DNA of 64,000 nt. Source: Candidatus Saccharimonadota bacterium. GTDB taxonomy: Bacteria > Patescibacteriota > Saccharimonadia > Saccharimonadales > Saccharimonadaceae. The position numbers and the translations under genes are program-made. The notes under the pieces are model-generated. The model was not told the origin of the DNA and did no database searches. It saw nothing but the letters and a program-made list of their open reading frames with translations. Where the stretch lies: positions 62,001-126,000 of the forward strand of contig JAFWHA010000017.1 of assembly GCA_017512175.1 (NCBI GenBank), in the 5' to 3' direction. Of the stretch, positions 17,739-24,951 are shown in pieces; position 1 is the first letter of the stretch, and the number at the start of each line of letters is the position of its first letter.

Positions 17739-19103
17739 TTAAGCATAAATACTCTCCCGAATTGAAGAAATTTGCTCGCGCAAAGCGAAGTCTAGTTTCA
17801 GATCAGCATCAATCTTCTTAATCCCATGCATGACGGTAGTATGGTCTTTTACGCCAACTTCCAGAGCGATCTTAGTGGTGCTCATATTGAGTTCTTTTGA
17901 TAATAGATACATAGCTACTTGTCTAGCAGTTTTAATATGTGCGACCCTGCTTTTACTACACATTTCAGCGACTTTAAGATTATAGAATTTTGCGACGGTT
18001 TCTACGATTTGTTTTGTGCTGATAAGAGAGTGGTTTTTATTGGAGGTTGAATTGGAATAACCATCACTTATTACTTCTAGAGGGGAAATATTTCTAACTT
18101 CTGCCCATGTCATGACTGTTCTATATTCCCGCTCTAAATCACGAATGTTAGTTTTAACACTGTTAGCGATATATTCTATAGCTTCATCTTCGATATCGAT
18201 ATTATCAAATTCCGCCTTCGCTTTTAGAATTGCACATTTATCCTCGAAACTCGGCAGTTGTAAATCATATGCTCCAGCCCAAGCCAATCTAGTAGATAAA
18301 CGTTCATCTAGGGTTTTAATTTCTTCTGGGAGGCGATCTGATGTGACGATGATTTGTTTGTTTTGTTGATAAAGGTCATTAAAGATATTAAAGAAGGCTT
18401 CTTGACTAGCGTCTTTACCCATAATCATTTGAAAATCATCAATAATTAGAACATCTGCTTTTTGATATTTTTTAGAGAACTCCTCACCCTTTTGCTTCTT
18501 GATTAAGTCGATGAATTCGGAAAAGAAATGATTAGTGGAAGTGTATAAAATATTTAGTTCAGGGTTGTTCTTTAAGAGTTCATTACCTATAGCTTGAACA
18601 AGGTGTGTTTTACCAAGACCTGGGCCACCATAAAGGAAGAACGGGTTATATTTCCTGTCACCAGGTTTATTAATTACAGCCTTAGCTACGGCTACGGCGA
18701 GATTATTGTTGGATCCAACAATAAAGTTATCCATAGTATATTCTGGACTAAGACCAGTAACAAAGCTTTTCGCAGCTTGTTTTAGGCTTGGTGTAGTCTT
18801 TTTTACTGTCTTTTTGTTGATTTCATCAACGGATATTTCTCTTGACCTTGGGCGGATACGAGAGGTATTAGATACAATGTATAAAACATCATTAAAATCT
18901 ATGTTGTTATGGGTAAAAGCTTTTCGAATGAGGGAATCATATTTTTTTCTAATTTGGGTTTCCTTGAAGACATTTGGGACTTCAATGGTTATAGTACCAT
19001 TATCTATAGAAATTAACTTTACGTCTGTAAACCAGGTTTGATATTGGTCATGCGGAATAGCTTGTTCTATTTCTGATAAAACATTTTTCCACACATCAAA
19101 CAT
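17739..19103 (-). CDS. dnaA: Chromosomal replication initiator DnaA
   Basis: 454 residues. An N-terminal domain I (WKNVLSEIEQAIPHDQYQTWF) is followed by a linker and the AAA+ domain with Walker A GGPGLGKTHL and Walker B VLIIDDFQMI. The C-terminal DNA-binding domain carries the signature VKDHTTVMHGIKKI. The usual GGRDHTTVLHA is altered to GVKDHTTVMHG, and the usual RPRQ before the recognition helices reads KTARQ. Both changes are in the part that reads the DnaA box, in step with the non-canonical boxes nearby. The ribosome-binding site AAGGAGG lies 10 bases upstream of ATG 19103. Confidence 0.95.
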   Translation of the reverse strand: MFDVWKNVLSEIEQAIPHDQYQTWFTDVKLISIDNGTITIEVPNVFKETQIRKKYDSLIRKAFTHNNIDFNDVLYIVSNTSRIRPRSREISVDEINKKTVKKTTPSLKQAAKSFVTGLSPEYTMDNFIVGSNNNLAVAVAKAVINKPGDRKYNPFFLYGGPGLGKTHLVQAIGNELLKNNPELNILYTSTNHFFSEFIDLIKKQKGEEFSKKYQKADVLIIDDFQMIMGKDASQEAFFNIFNDLYQQNKQIIVTSDRLPEEIKTLDERLSTRLAWAGAYDLQLPSFEDKCAILKAKAEFDNIDIEDEAIEYIANSVKTNIRDLEREYRTVMTWAEVRNISPLEVISDGYSNSTSNKNHSLISTKQIVETVAKFYNLKVAEMCSKSRVAHIKTARQVAMYLLSKELNMSTTKIALEVGVKDHTTVMHGIKKIDADLKLDFALREQISSIRESIYA

Positions 19104-19149
19104 AATGGTATTACCTCCTTATGACCCACCGAAATTTTATCTTATAAGT

Positions 19150-19155
19150 ATTATA
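19150..19155 (-). promoter_or_regulatory. Candidate -10 box of dnaA, with a DnaA box in its -35 region
   Basis: TATAAT on the minus strand. The -35 position (about 19173-19178) falls inside the DnaA-box-like site 19172-19180, so DnaA binding would block this promoter. That would be autoregulation, as known for dnaA elsewhere; here it is inferred from position only. Confidence 0.45.
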
Positions 19156-19165
19156 TATTAAAAAG

Positions 19166-19260
19166 TTAGACTTTTCCACAGCTTTTCGTGAAAATATGAA
19201 ATGTTTTATAATATTTTTTTGAAAAAACAGGGGTATAGTTTTCCACAGGGAAAAGTCTAA
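19166..19260. repeat. 12-bp perfect inverted repeat embracing DnaA boxes
   Basis: TTAGACTTTTCC (19166-19177) and its exact reverse complement GGAAAAGTCTAA (19249-19260), separated by 71 bp. The left arm runs into the DnaA-box-like site at 19172; the right arm lies just after the one at 19239. Confidence 0.6.
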
Positions 19261-19284
19261 ATCTAATAAAATGTGGAAAACTTC

Positions 19285-19313
19285 TTGGCTTTTGTGTAAA
19301 AAAGTGATATACT
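19285..19313 (+). promoter_or_regulatory. Promoter of rpmH
   Basis: TTGGCT (19285-19290), 17-base spacer, TATACT (19308-19313). The start codon is 43 bases downstream. A DnaA-box-like site (19272-19280) sits just upstream and another (19294-19302) is in the spacer. Confidence 0.65.
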
Positions 19314-19356
19314 ATAAAAAGATTTTAAAGATATTAAAACTAATAGGAATGATTTT

Positions 19357-19494
19357 ATGCCAAAACGCACATATCAGCCACATAAGCGTCAACGTAAGGT
19401 TGAGCATGGTTTCATGAAGAGAAATGCGACTAAGAATGGTCGTAAAGTTTTGAAGCGCCGCCGCATTAAAGGACGCGCAAGATTAACTGCTTAG
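19357..19494 (+). CDS. rpmH: 50S ribosomal protein L34
   Basis: 45 residues beginning [19 protein letters not shown], with the family core [17 protein letters not shown] and end RLTA. This is the expected L34 length and pattern, with one extra residue after Met compared with the common MKRTYQPS start. L34 is a small, very basic protein of the large ribosomal subunit. It is next to dnaA, as in most bacteria, but an ABC transporter pair separates it from rnpA. Confidence 0.95.
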   Translation: MPKRTYQPHKRQRKVEHGFMKRNATKNGRKVLKRRRIKGRARLTA

Positions 19495-19503
19495 TACAAC
19501 TGT

Positions 19504-19572
19504 AAATACCTCTTAATATGGTATAATAGTGTTAATGCTTAAAGAGCTACACCATTATATTAAGAGGTATTT
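19504..19572. repeat. 16-bp perfect inverted repeat flanking the ABC-exporter promoter and start
   Basis: AAATACCTCTTAATAT (19504-19519) and its exact reverse complement ATATTAAGAGGTATTT (19557-19572). The 37-bp centre contains the -10 box and the start codon. The pairing can extend inward by two G-T pairs and one T-A pair. The centres of the arms are 53 bp apart, about five helical turns. No T-tract follows, so it is not a terminator. A repressor site pair or an RNA stem in the 5' end of the message are both possible. Confidence 0.6.
19519..19527 (+). promoter_or_regulatory. Extended -10 promoter, leaderless start at 19535
   Basis: TGGTATAAT ends 7 bases before ATG 19535. An in-frame GTG at 19529 is only 1 base after the -10 and so is upstream of the expected transcription start. 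Confidence 0.65.
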
Positions 19573-21268
19573 TAAGATTGCGGAGATAAACCCTTGGCTT
19601 TTTGCTCTAAATCTGATTACGGCTATTCTTTACAAGGGGACAATGGTAGCCCGTAAATTTATTGCGGCGTTAATTATTAAGGCTTTGACTGAGCAAAATT
19701 CGGAGGAAACATGGTTTTTCGTCTGGATTTATGCCATTATTTACATTGTGCATAAGATTAGTTTGTATTTCAACTACCGAGCGTATAGCTGGAATGTAAG
19801 TTATAGTTATCGTGCACTACAGACGAAGGTGTTCAAAAAATTGATTTCAGTCGACAGTGATTTTACAAGAAAAATCGACAAGGGAAGACTGATGAATACT
19901 ATTAATAATGATATTTTGGAAATTGGGGAGATGAATGATGAGATTTCTGAGTACATTACGACATTTTTTCAAATAGCTGCTATTTATGTAATAGTAGTTA
20001 TTTATAGTCCATTAGCAGGGCTGATTTTATTCGTATCTTCAATGTGCTACACCTCAATTAGAACTGGTATGGATAGGAGGTTTAATCATTATTGGTGGAA
20101 ATCGCAAATTCAGAATGATAAGTATAGCAACTTTTTAGGACAAGTTGTGTCTGGTTTACAGGAAGTAAAAACCTTTAATATGTTATCTCCGTTAAAGAAA
20201 CGACTTAATATAATACAAAATGCGTATGACAAGAGTTATTTTAAGCAGAGACATTATTTAACCATTCGAGACAATGATGTAAAATATAGTTTTTATATTT
20301 TTCATGCTTTCTTGTTTGCATTTTTAATTTTTATGATGGCGATTGGCCAGATGGAGATAGATATTTTAGTTCTAATAATCTCGTACCATGAAGCAATTAT
20401 TGGATATACGAAAGATTTAACTGATGCAACCGTAGATATTCGTTTAACTAGTGCGGCAATGCGACGTGTGGAGAGTATTTTAAACTATAAACCTGGAGAG
20501 AAACTTGAGTTCGGAAATTTGAGCCTTGACCGCCTTAGTGGGGCGATTAATTTTAAGAATGTTTCGTTATCACTAAATAAACATCAGATATTACAAAATT
20601 TGAATTTTAAAATTAAGCCGCATGAATTTGTAGCGATTGTAGGCTATCCTGGATCGGGGAAGACTAAAATATTTGATTTGATTTTGCGATTAAATAAGCC
20701 AACAAAAGGTAAGATTTTACTTGACGGAATAAATATAAATGAGTTTTCTCGCGAAGTGTACACTTCGAATGTTTCTGTAGCTAATCAGGTACCGTTCATA
20801 TTTAATACGAGTATTAGGAGAAATTTAAATTTTGTCGATAGCGATATTAAGCATCAAATTGAGGCTTGTAAAATTGCTGGAATCCATGATTTTATAGAGA
20901 CTTTGCCGCAGGGTTATAATACGATTTTGAGAGAAAATGCTACGAATATTTCTGGCGGTCAAAGGCAAATGATATCAATTGCGCGAACTATTTTGACGGA
21001 TGCAGAAGTACTACTGCTTGATGACGTGACTACGGCGCTTGATCCAGATACAGCAAAGTTAGTACCGAGATTAATTAATAGATTAAAGAGCAATCGCACT
21101 ATTATTATGATTACTAAAAAACCCGATTTAATGAAATCTGCTGATAGGATTATTGTTCTAGATCATGGCAAAATAGCTGATATTGGTACACACGAGAAGC
21201 TAATGGAAAGAAGCAAGCTTTATCGGGCTCTACAGGCTATTAAATCAGAAGAGGGGATTATGGTATGA
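19535..21268 (+). CDS. ABC exporter half-transporter with degenerate ATP site
   Basis: 577 residues from ATG 19535. An N-terminal six-helix exporter domain (about 20-320) is followed by an ATPase domain. Walker A is GYPGSGKTK and the signature is ISGGQRQ. Walker B is VLLLDDVTTALD, where the usual catalytic Glu is Asp. The H-loop reads MITKKP, where the usual His is Lys. These two losses mark a non-hydrolysing site. Its partner gene overlaps by 4 bases and has intact residues, so the two form a heterodimeric exporter (the TM287/288 or BmrCD type). The substrate is unknown; the pair sits between rpmH and rnpA, which is not a usual place. Confidence 0.85.
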   Translation: MLKELHHYIKRYFKIAEINPWLFALNLITAILYKGTMVARKFIAALIIKALTEQNSEETWFFVWIYAIIYIVHKISLYFNYRAYSWNVSYSYRALQTKVFKKLISVDSDFTRKIDKGRLMNTINNDILEIGEMNDEISEYITTFFQIAAIYVIVVIYSPLAGLILFVSSMCYTSIRTGMDRRFNHYWWKSQIQNDKYSNFLGQVVSGLQEVKTFNMLSPLKKRLNIIQNAYDKSYFKQRHYLTIRDNDVKYSFYIFHAFLFAFLIFMMAIGQMEIDILVLIISYHEAIIGYTKDLTDATVDIRLTSAAMRRVESILNYKPGEKLEFGNLSLDRLSGAINFKNVSLSLNKHQILQNLNFKIKPHEFVAIVGYPGSGKTKIFDLILRLNKPTKGKILLDGININEFSREVYTSNVSVANQVPFIFNTSIRRNLNFVDSDIKHQIEACKIAGIHDFIETLPQGYNTILRENATNISGGQRQMISIARTILTDAEVLLLDDVTTALDPDTAKLVPRLINRLKSNRTIIMITKKPDLMKSADRIIVLDHGKIADIGTHEKLMERSKLYRALQAIKSEEGIMV

Positions 21269-22965
21269 GGTATTACATTAGATTGCTAAGAAGATTTTTT
21301 AGCTTTGGAGCTACTGACAAACGATTGCTGTTTCATTTAATTTTTTCGGCGTGTCTTCGTGAAGCGGCATTTTTAGTACTACCATTTATTACTGCACAAA
21401 TTATTGACAAAGCAACTGAAGGTGATTACACAATGGCATTGATAGATACCGGGGGATTTTTAGTAGCAGCGTTAGTATATGTTTTGTGCCATCATTATAA
21501 TTACTGGGCTTATGCTAAAAATTCTTGTTATATTCATGATTCTTTACAGCGTAAGATTTTGGATAAAGCCGTAACGCTCGACCCGGATTATACAAAGAAT
21601 ATTTCACAAGCTACGATTATCAGTACGGCTTTTGAAGATGTGACGGAGAATCAAAGAATTCCAGATTATTTGTTTGATTTTGTGACTAATATTATAAGTA
21701 TATTTATTAATGTTATTATTTTAGTTTTTGTAGACGTTTTGATTGGGGCAATTGCGCTAGGGCTTACGGTAATCTCAATGATAATTTTTGTGAAACATAT
21801 GAAAAAGAGAGACGAATATGCATTAGTGCAACGTTCCCATCAAGATGATATTTCGAGTTTATATAGTCAGATTTTGGATGGGAAGAAAGAAGTACATGCT
21901 TTCAATATGAAAGATAATCTAGAAGAATATATAGAAAATAGTAAGAAGCTTTGGAAAATATCTTACGCAAAAAAACGGTTACATAATGATTTGGCTGATG
22001 TTGGAGTATCTACGATTTTGAGTTCGGGACGAATCTTGGTTTATGTAATTACTGCGGGGTTAATATTGAAGGGTGAATACAATATTGCGACTTTGATTTT
22101 GGCGATAGGTTACTATGAAAATATTCTTGATTGTTATAGCTCGTCTACGGATACGATTTATAATCTTTCGAAATGTAATGTTGCAATTAATCGAATTCAC
22201 AAACTGCTAAACTATAAACCAAAAAGAGAAGTTAAATTTGGAGATGACGATACGGATGATATAAAGGGTAGGATAAAGTTTGAAAAAGTATCATTTACCT
22301 ATGATAGAAAACCGCTAATGCGAGATGTTTCTTTTATGATTGAGCCACATAGTTTGACTGGAATAGTGGGAAAATCTGGCTCTGGTAAATCGACTATTTT
22401 TAGGCTACTACTTAGATTGTATAAACCAACTAAAGGGAAGATCTTCTTGGATGACACGAATATCAATAAATATAGTCAGGAAATTTATGCAAGTAATGTT
22501 TCAATAGTAACTCAGAAACCGTTCGTGTTTGAGATGACGATTAGGGAAAATCTTAGCATGGTCGATCCTAATCACGAACGTCAAATTGAGGCTTGTAAAC
22601 TTGTAGGTGTACATGATGCGATTATGAGGCTAGAAAAAGGATATGATACCCTACTGATTGCTGATGGTCAAAATCTTTCTACTGGACAGAAACAGTTGCT
22701 TAGTCTCGCAAGAACCTTACTTTCTCGTTCGGAAGTGTTGCTCTTTGATGAGGTTACTTCGGCACTTGACGCTGATACTACAGAACAGATTGTCAAAGTG
22801 TTAAGAGAGCTGAAAAAGACACATACGGTATTAGTAATTACGCATAAACCAGAGGTGATGCGCAAGATGGATGAAATATTAGTGATCGAACAAGGGAAGC
22901 TAGTAGGGCGCGGCACGCCAAAGAATCTTCTACATAATAAATATTACAAACTATTACAAAAGTAG
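21265..22965 (+). CDS. ABC exporter half-transporter with intact catalytic site
   Basis: 566 residues. A six-helix exporter domain (about 20-315) is followed by an ATPase domain with Walker A GKSGSGKST, signature LSTGQKQ (the first Gly of LSGGQ is Thr), Walker B VLLFDEVTSALD with the catalytic Glu, and H-loop VITHKP. In a heterodimer the altered signature would face the degenerate Walker site of the partner, so the two sets of changes fall in the same ATP site. Start overlaps the partner's stop (ATGA). Confidence 0.85.
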   Translation: MRYYIRLLRRFFSFGATDKRLLFHLIFSACLREAAFLVLPFITAQIIDKATEGDYTMALIDTGGFLVAALVYVLCHHYNYWAYAKNSCYIHDSLQRKILDKAVTLDPDYTKNISQATIISTAFEDVTENQRIPDYLFDFVTNIISIFINVIILVFVDVLIGAIALGLTVISMIIFVKHMKKRDEYALVQRSHQDDISSLYSQILDGKKEVHAFNMKDNLEEYIENSKKLWKISYAKKRLHNDLADVGVSTILSSGRILVYVITAGLILKGEYNIATLILAIGYYENILDCYSSSTDTIYNLSKCNVAINRIHKLLNYKPKREVKFGDDDTDDIKGRIKFEKVSFTYDRKPLMRDVSFMIEPHSLTGIVGKSGSGKSTIFRLLLRLYKPTKGKIFLDDTNINKYSQEIYASNVSIVTQKPFVFEMTIRENLSMVDPNHERQIEACKLVGVHDAIMRLEKGYDTLLIADGQNLSTGQKQLLSLARTLLSRSEVLLFDEVTSALDADTTEQIVKVLRELKKTHTVLVITHKPEVMRKMDEILVIEQGKLVGRGTPKNLLHNKYYKLLQK

Positions 22966-22972
22966 ATATAAT
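22944..22972 (+). promoter_or_regulatory. Promoter of rnpA, leaderless
   Basis: TTACAA (22944-22949), 17-base spacer, TATAAT (22967-22972), then 6 bases to ATG 22979. The -35 and most of the spacer lie inside the end of the ABC transporter gene. Confidence 0.65.
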
Positions 22973-22978
22973 ATAGAT

Positions 22979-23317
22979 ATGTTATCAAAGAAATACAGAT
23001 TCCATTCGCGAGGCGGAGTGAAGTATACTTATAAGCACGGAAAGACTATTCGGACGCCAAAGATCTCATTAGTCTATAATGAGAATGCAAGAGGGCATAC
23101 TAGGTGTGCAGTGGTTGTATCGAAAAAGGTGGAAAAAACTGCGGTAGCGAGAAATCGAATTAGAAGAAGGGTCTACGAAGCGATAAGATTGGAGCTCCCT
23201 AATTTTCCAGAAAAACGCGATTATATCTTTGTGATTTATGCTAGTGAAATTATGACGATTGATTTTGATGAGCTAAGAAAGCTCATCCATTCACTTTTTG
23301 CACAGTGTATGGTATAA
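22979..23317 (+). CDS. rnpA: Ribonuclease P protein component
   Basis: 112 residues, the normal length. It is the protein cofactor for the RNA subunit that matures tRNA 5' ends. The family signature is clear: a basic helix VARNRIRRRVYEAIR (the RNR motif) after CAVVVSKKVEK. It is followed by yidC and a Jag-like gene as in most bacteria. No RNase P RNA gene was seen in the window. Confidence 0.92.
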   Translation: MLSKKYRFHSRGGVKYTYKHGKTIRTPKISLVYNENARGHTRCAVVVSKKVEKTAVARNRIRRRVYEAIRLELPNFPEKRDYIFVIYASEIMTIDFDELRKLIHSLFAQCMV

Positions 23318-23318
23318 T
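23290..23318 (+). promoter_or_regulatory. Promoter of yidC overlapping the rnpA stop codon, leaderless
   Basis: TTCACT (23290-23295), 17-base spacer, TGG then TATAAT (23313-23318), then 8 bases to ATG 23327. The TAA of the -10 box is the rnpA stop codon. Confidence 0.65.
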
Positions 23319-23326
23319 TTAAGAGT

Positions 23327-24388
23327 ATGTTTGAGTTAATTGATTTTGTTATTGTTCGTCCAATTGTAAATATCTTGTTTGTAATTTATAATTTTGTCGG
23401 TGATTTTGGACTTGCAATAATTCTGTTTACTATTTTGGTGAAGCTATTGATGTGGCCACTAGTAAAAAGGCAGCTCCATCAAACTAAGTTGATGAGAAAG
23501 ATTCAACCAGAATTAGCAGAAATTAAGAAAAATTGTAAGGGCAACAGGCAGATGGAATCTCTGCAGACGATGGACCTTTACAAGAGGTATAATGTTAAGC
23601 CGTTCAGATCATTTTTGACAATTTTGATTCAACTGCCTATTTTCATTGCGCTTTATACAGCTATTAGAGTGATGGTTATGCCAACACCAACTGATAATGT
23701 TGCCTTACGTGCATATGCACCAGTGCATGATTTGCCAAAGATTTCTGAAATCATCAATATGCAAGAGCCGTATATAGATAAATTACAACATCCAGAAAGT
23801 GTGCCTGAAGGTGAAGAAAATAAATACGAGTTTAGTCCAAAATTGTTTGGTGTAGTTGATCTTACCGCATCAGCATCAAATATTTTACGAGGACAAATTA
23901 CTCCTAGTGTTTTAGTGGTTTTGATATTCGCTCTATCTTCTGCTTTCTTGCAGTATTGGTCTTCTCGTCAGCAGCTGCCTTCTAAGAAGTCTGCAAAATC
24001 AAAGTCCTTTAGGCAATTACTTAAAGAGGCGGCAGCTGGAGATGGGACTGAGCCAGACCAAGCTGATATTAATGCATTGGCAACGAGACAGATGTCATTG
24101 ATGATGCCAATTATGATGCTGTTTATTATGTTTTATCTTCCTGGTGCACTAGTATTCTATTACCTACTGTCAAGTGCTATTAACGTAATGCAACAGAAAA
24201 TAGTTTTAGATAAGGCTGATGAAGAAATGGAAATTTCTGCCGACAAAGCCATACTAAAAGAGTTGCGCAATGTTCAAGAGGGGAAGGTAATTGAGAATAA
24301 GAAGACGGGAACAAAGATTACCCGTATTTCCGCTAAAGATGCAAAGGGTGGCAAAAAGAGTTCTAAAGATAAGAAAAGGAGAAAATAA
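23327..24388 (+). CDS. yidC: Membrane protein insertase YidC
   Basis: 353 residues. It helps proteins insert and fold in the cytoplasmic membrane. A first helix is near 10-35; the YidC core begins FGLAIILFTILVKLLMWPLVKRQLHQTKLM. Then come a cytoplasmic hairpin (IQPELAEIKKN), FLTILIQLPIFIALYTAI, and helices near 205 and 255-285 (MMPIMMLFIMFYLPGALVFYYLLSS). The positively charged residue expected in the groove of helix 1 is Lys here rather than Arg. The C-terminus is a Lys-rich tail typical of monoderm homologues that meet the ribosome. Confidence 0.92.
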   Translation: MFELIDFVIVRPIVNILFVIYNFVGDFGLAIILFTILVKLLMWPLVKRQLHQTKLMRKIQPELAEIKKNCKGNRQMESLQTMDLYKRYNVKPFRSFLTILIQLPIFIALYTAIRVMVMPTPTDNVALRAYAPVHDLPKISEIINMQEPYIDKLQHPESVPEGEENKYEFSPKLFGVVDLTASASNILRGQITPSVLVVLIFALSSAFLQYWSSRQQLPSKKSAKSKSFRQLLKEAAAGDGTEPDQADINALATRQMSLMMPIMMLFIMFYLPGALVFYYLLSSAINVMQQKIVLDKADEEMEISADKAILKELRNVQEGKVIENKKTGTKITRISAKDAKGGKKSSKDKKRRK

Positions 24389-24389
24389 T

Positions 24390-24869
24390 ATGGATAGAGA
24401 TGAATCAGTAAGATTTGCCACAAAATACCTAGAAGATTTGCTAAGCTTTTTTGGTATCAATGTAGCGGTAGATTCTACGTTGGATGATGAAGTAATACAG
24501 CTTTCCGTACCTTCTACATCTATGAACTCACTTCTGATTGGAAGGAACGCTGATAACTTGCGGGCATTACAATTCATAGTTTCACAAGCGCTTGCCGCAA
24601 GAAGCGCAGAAATTACAAGAGTAAATGTTGACGTGGCTGATTATAAGCGTCAACGAGCCGATCGTATTGCTGAGAAAGCGGAGGGGTGGATTAGAAAAGT
24701 TCGTGAAACTGGACAGCCGATGAGGTTAGATCTTTCTCCTGCTGATCGTCGAGTAGTACACAAACTTGCAGAAGATTATTATGGTATTTCTACGCATTCT
24801 GAAGGTGAAGGCAGGGAAAGGCAGCTCGTTATTGAAAAGACTGCTGACGTTGATGACGGCGCAGAATAA
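24390..24869 (+). CDS. Jag/KhpB-like RNA-binding protein (KH + R3H)
   Basis: 159 residues from ATG 24390, set by AAAGGAG 8 bases upstream (an in-frame extension back to 24291 lies within yidC and is not needed). The KH domain (about 25-95) has LLIGRNADNLRALQ in place of the classic GxxG loop. The R3H domain (about 105-150) has LSPADRRVVHKLAEDYYG. The N-terminal Jag_N domain of Firmicute homologues is missing. It sits 1 base after yidC, the usual arrangement. It probably binds RNA and affects cell-envelope gene expression, by analogy with KhpB. Confidence 0.85.
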   Translation: MDRDESVRFATKYLEDLLSFFGINVAVDSTLDDEVIQLSVPSTSMNSLLIGRNADNLRALQFIVSQALAARSAEITRVNVDVADYKRQRADRIAEKAEGWIRKVRETGQPMRLDLSPADRRVVHKLAEDYYGISTHSEGEGRERQLVIEKTADVDDGAE

Positions 24870-24951
24870 AATAAGGACTTGTAGATATTAGATAAATACG
24901 GAGGGGTATAGTTATCTTGTTGATTTTACTATCTGACAGTGGTAGTTACTC

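Larger units (their letters stand above)
19104..19356. other. dnaA-rpmH intergenic region with DnaA-box-like sites (second part of oriC)
   Basis: A 253-bp gap with TTTTCCACA at 19172 and 19239, TGTGGAAAA at 19272 and TGTGTAAAA at 19294; another TTTTCCACA lies at 19085 inside the dnaA start. Together with the cluster on the other side of dnaA this resembles the bipartite origins of Firmicutes. The gap also carries divergent promoters for dnaA and rpmH, and a 12-bp inverted repeat. Confidence 0.65.

Noticed and set aside
24291-24389. N-terminal extension of the Jag-like protein
   Set aside because: It lies in the Lys-rich end of yidC in another frame, and a good ribosome-binding site marks ATG 24390.
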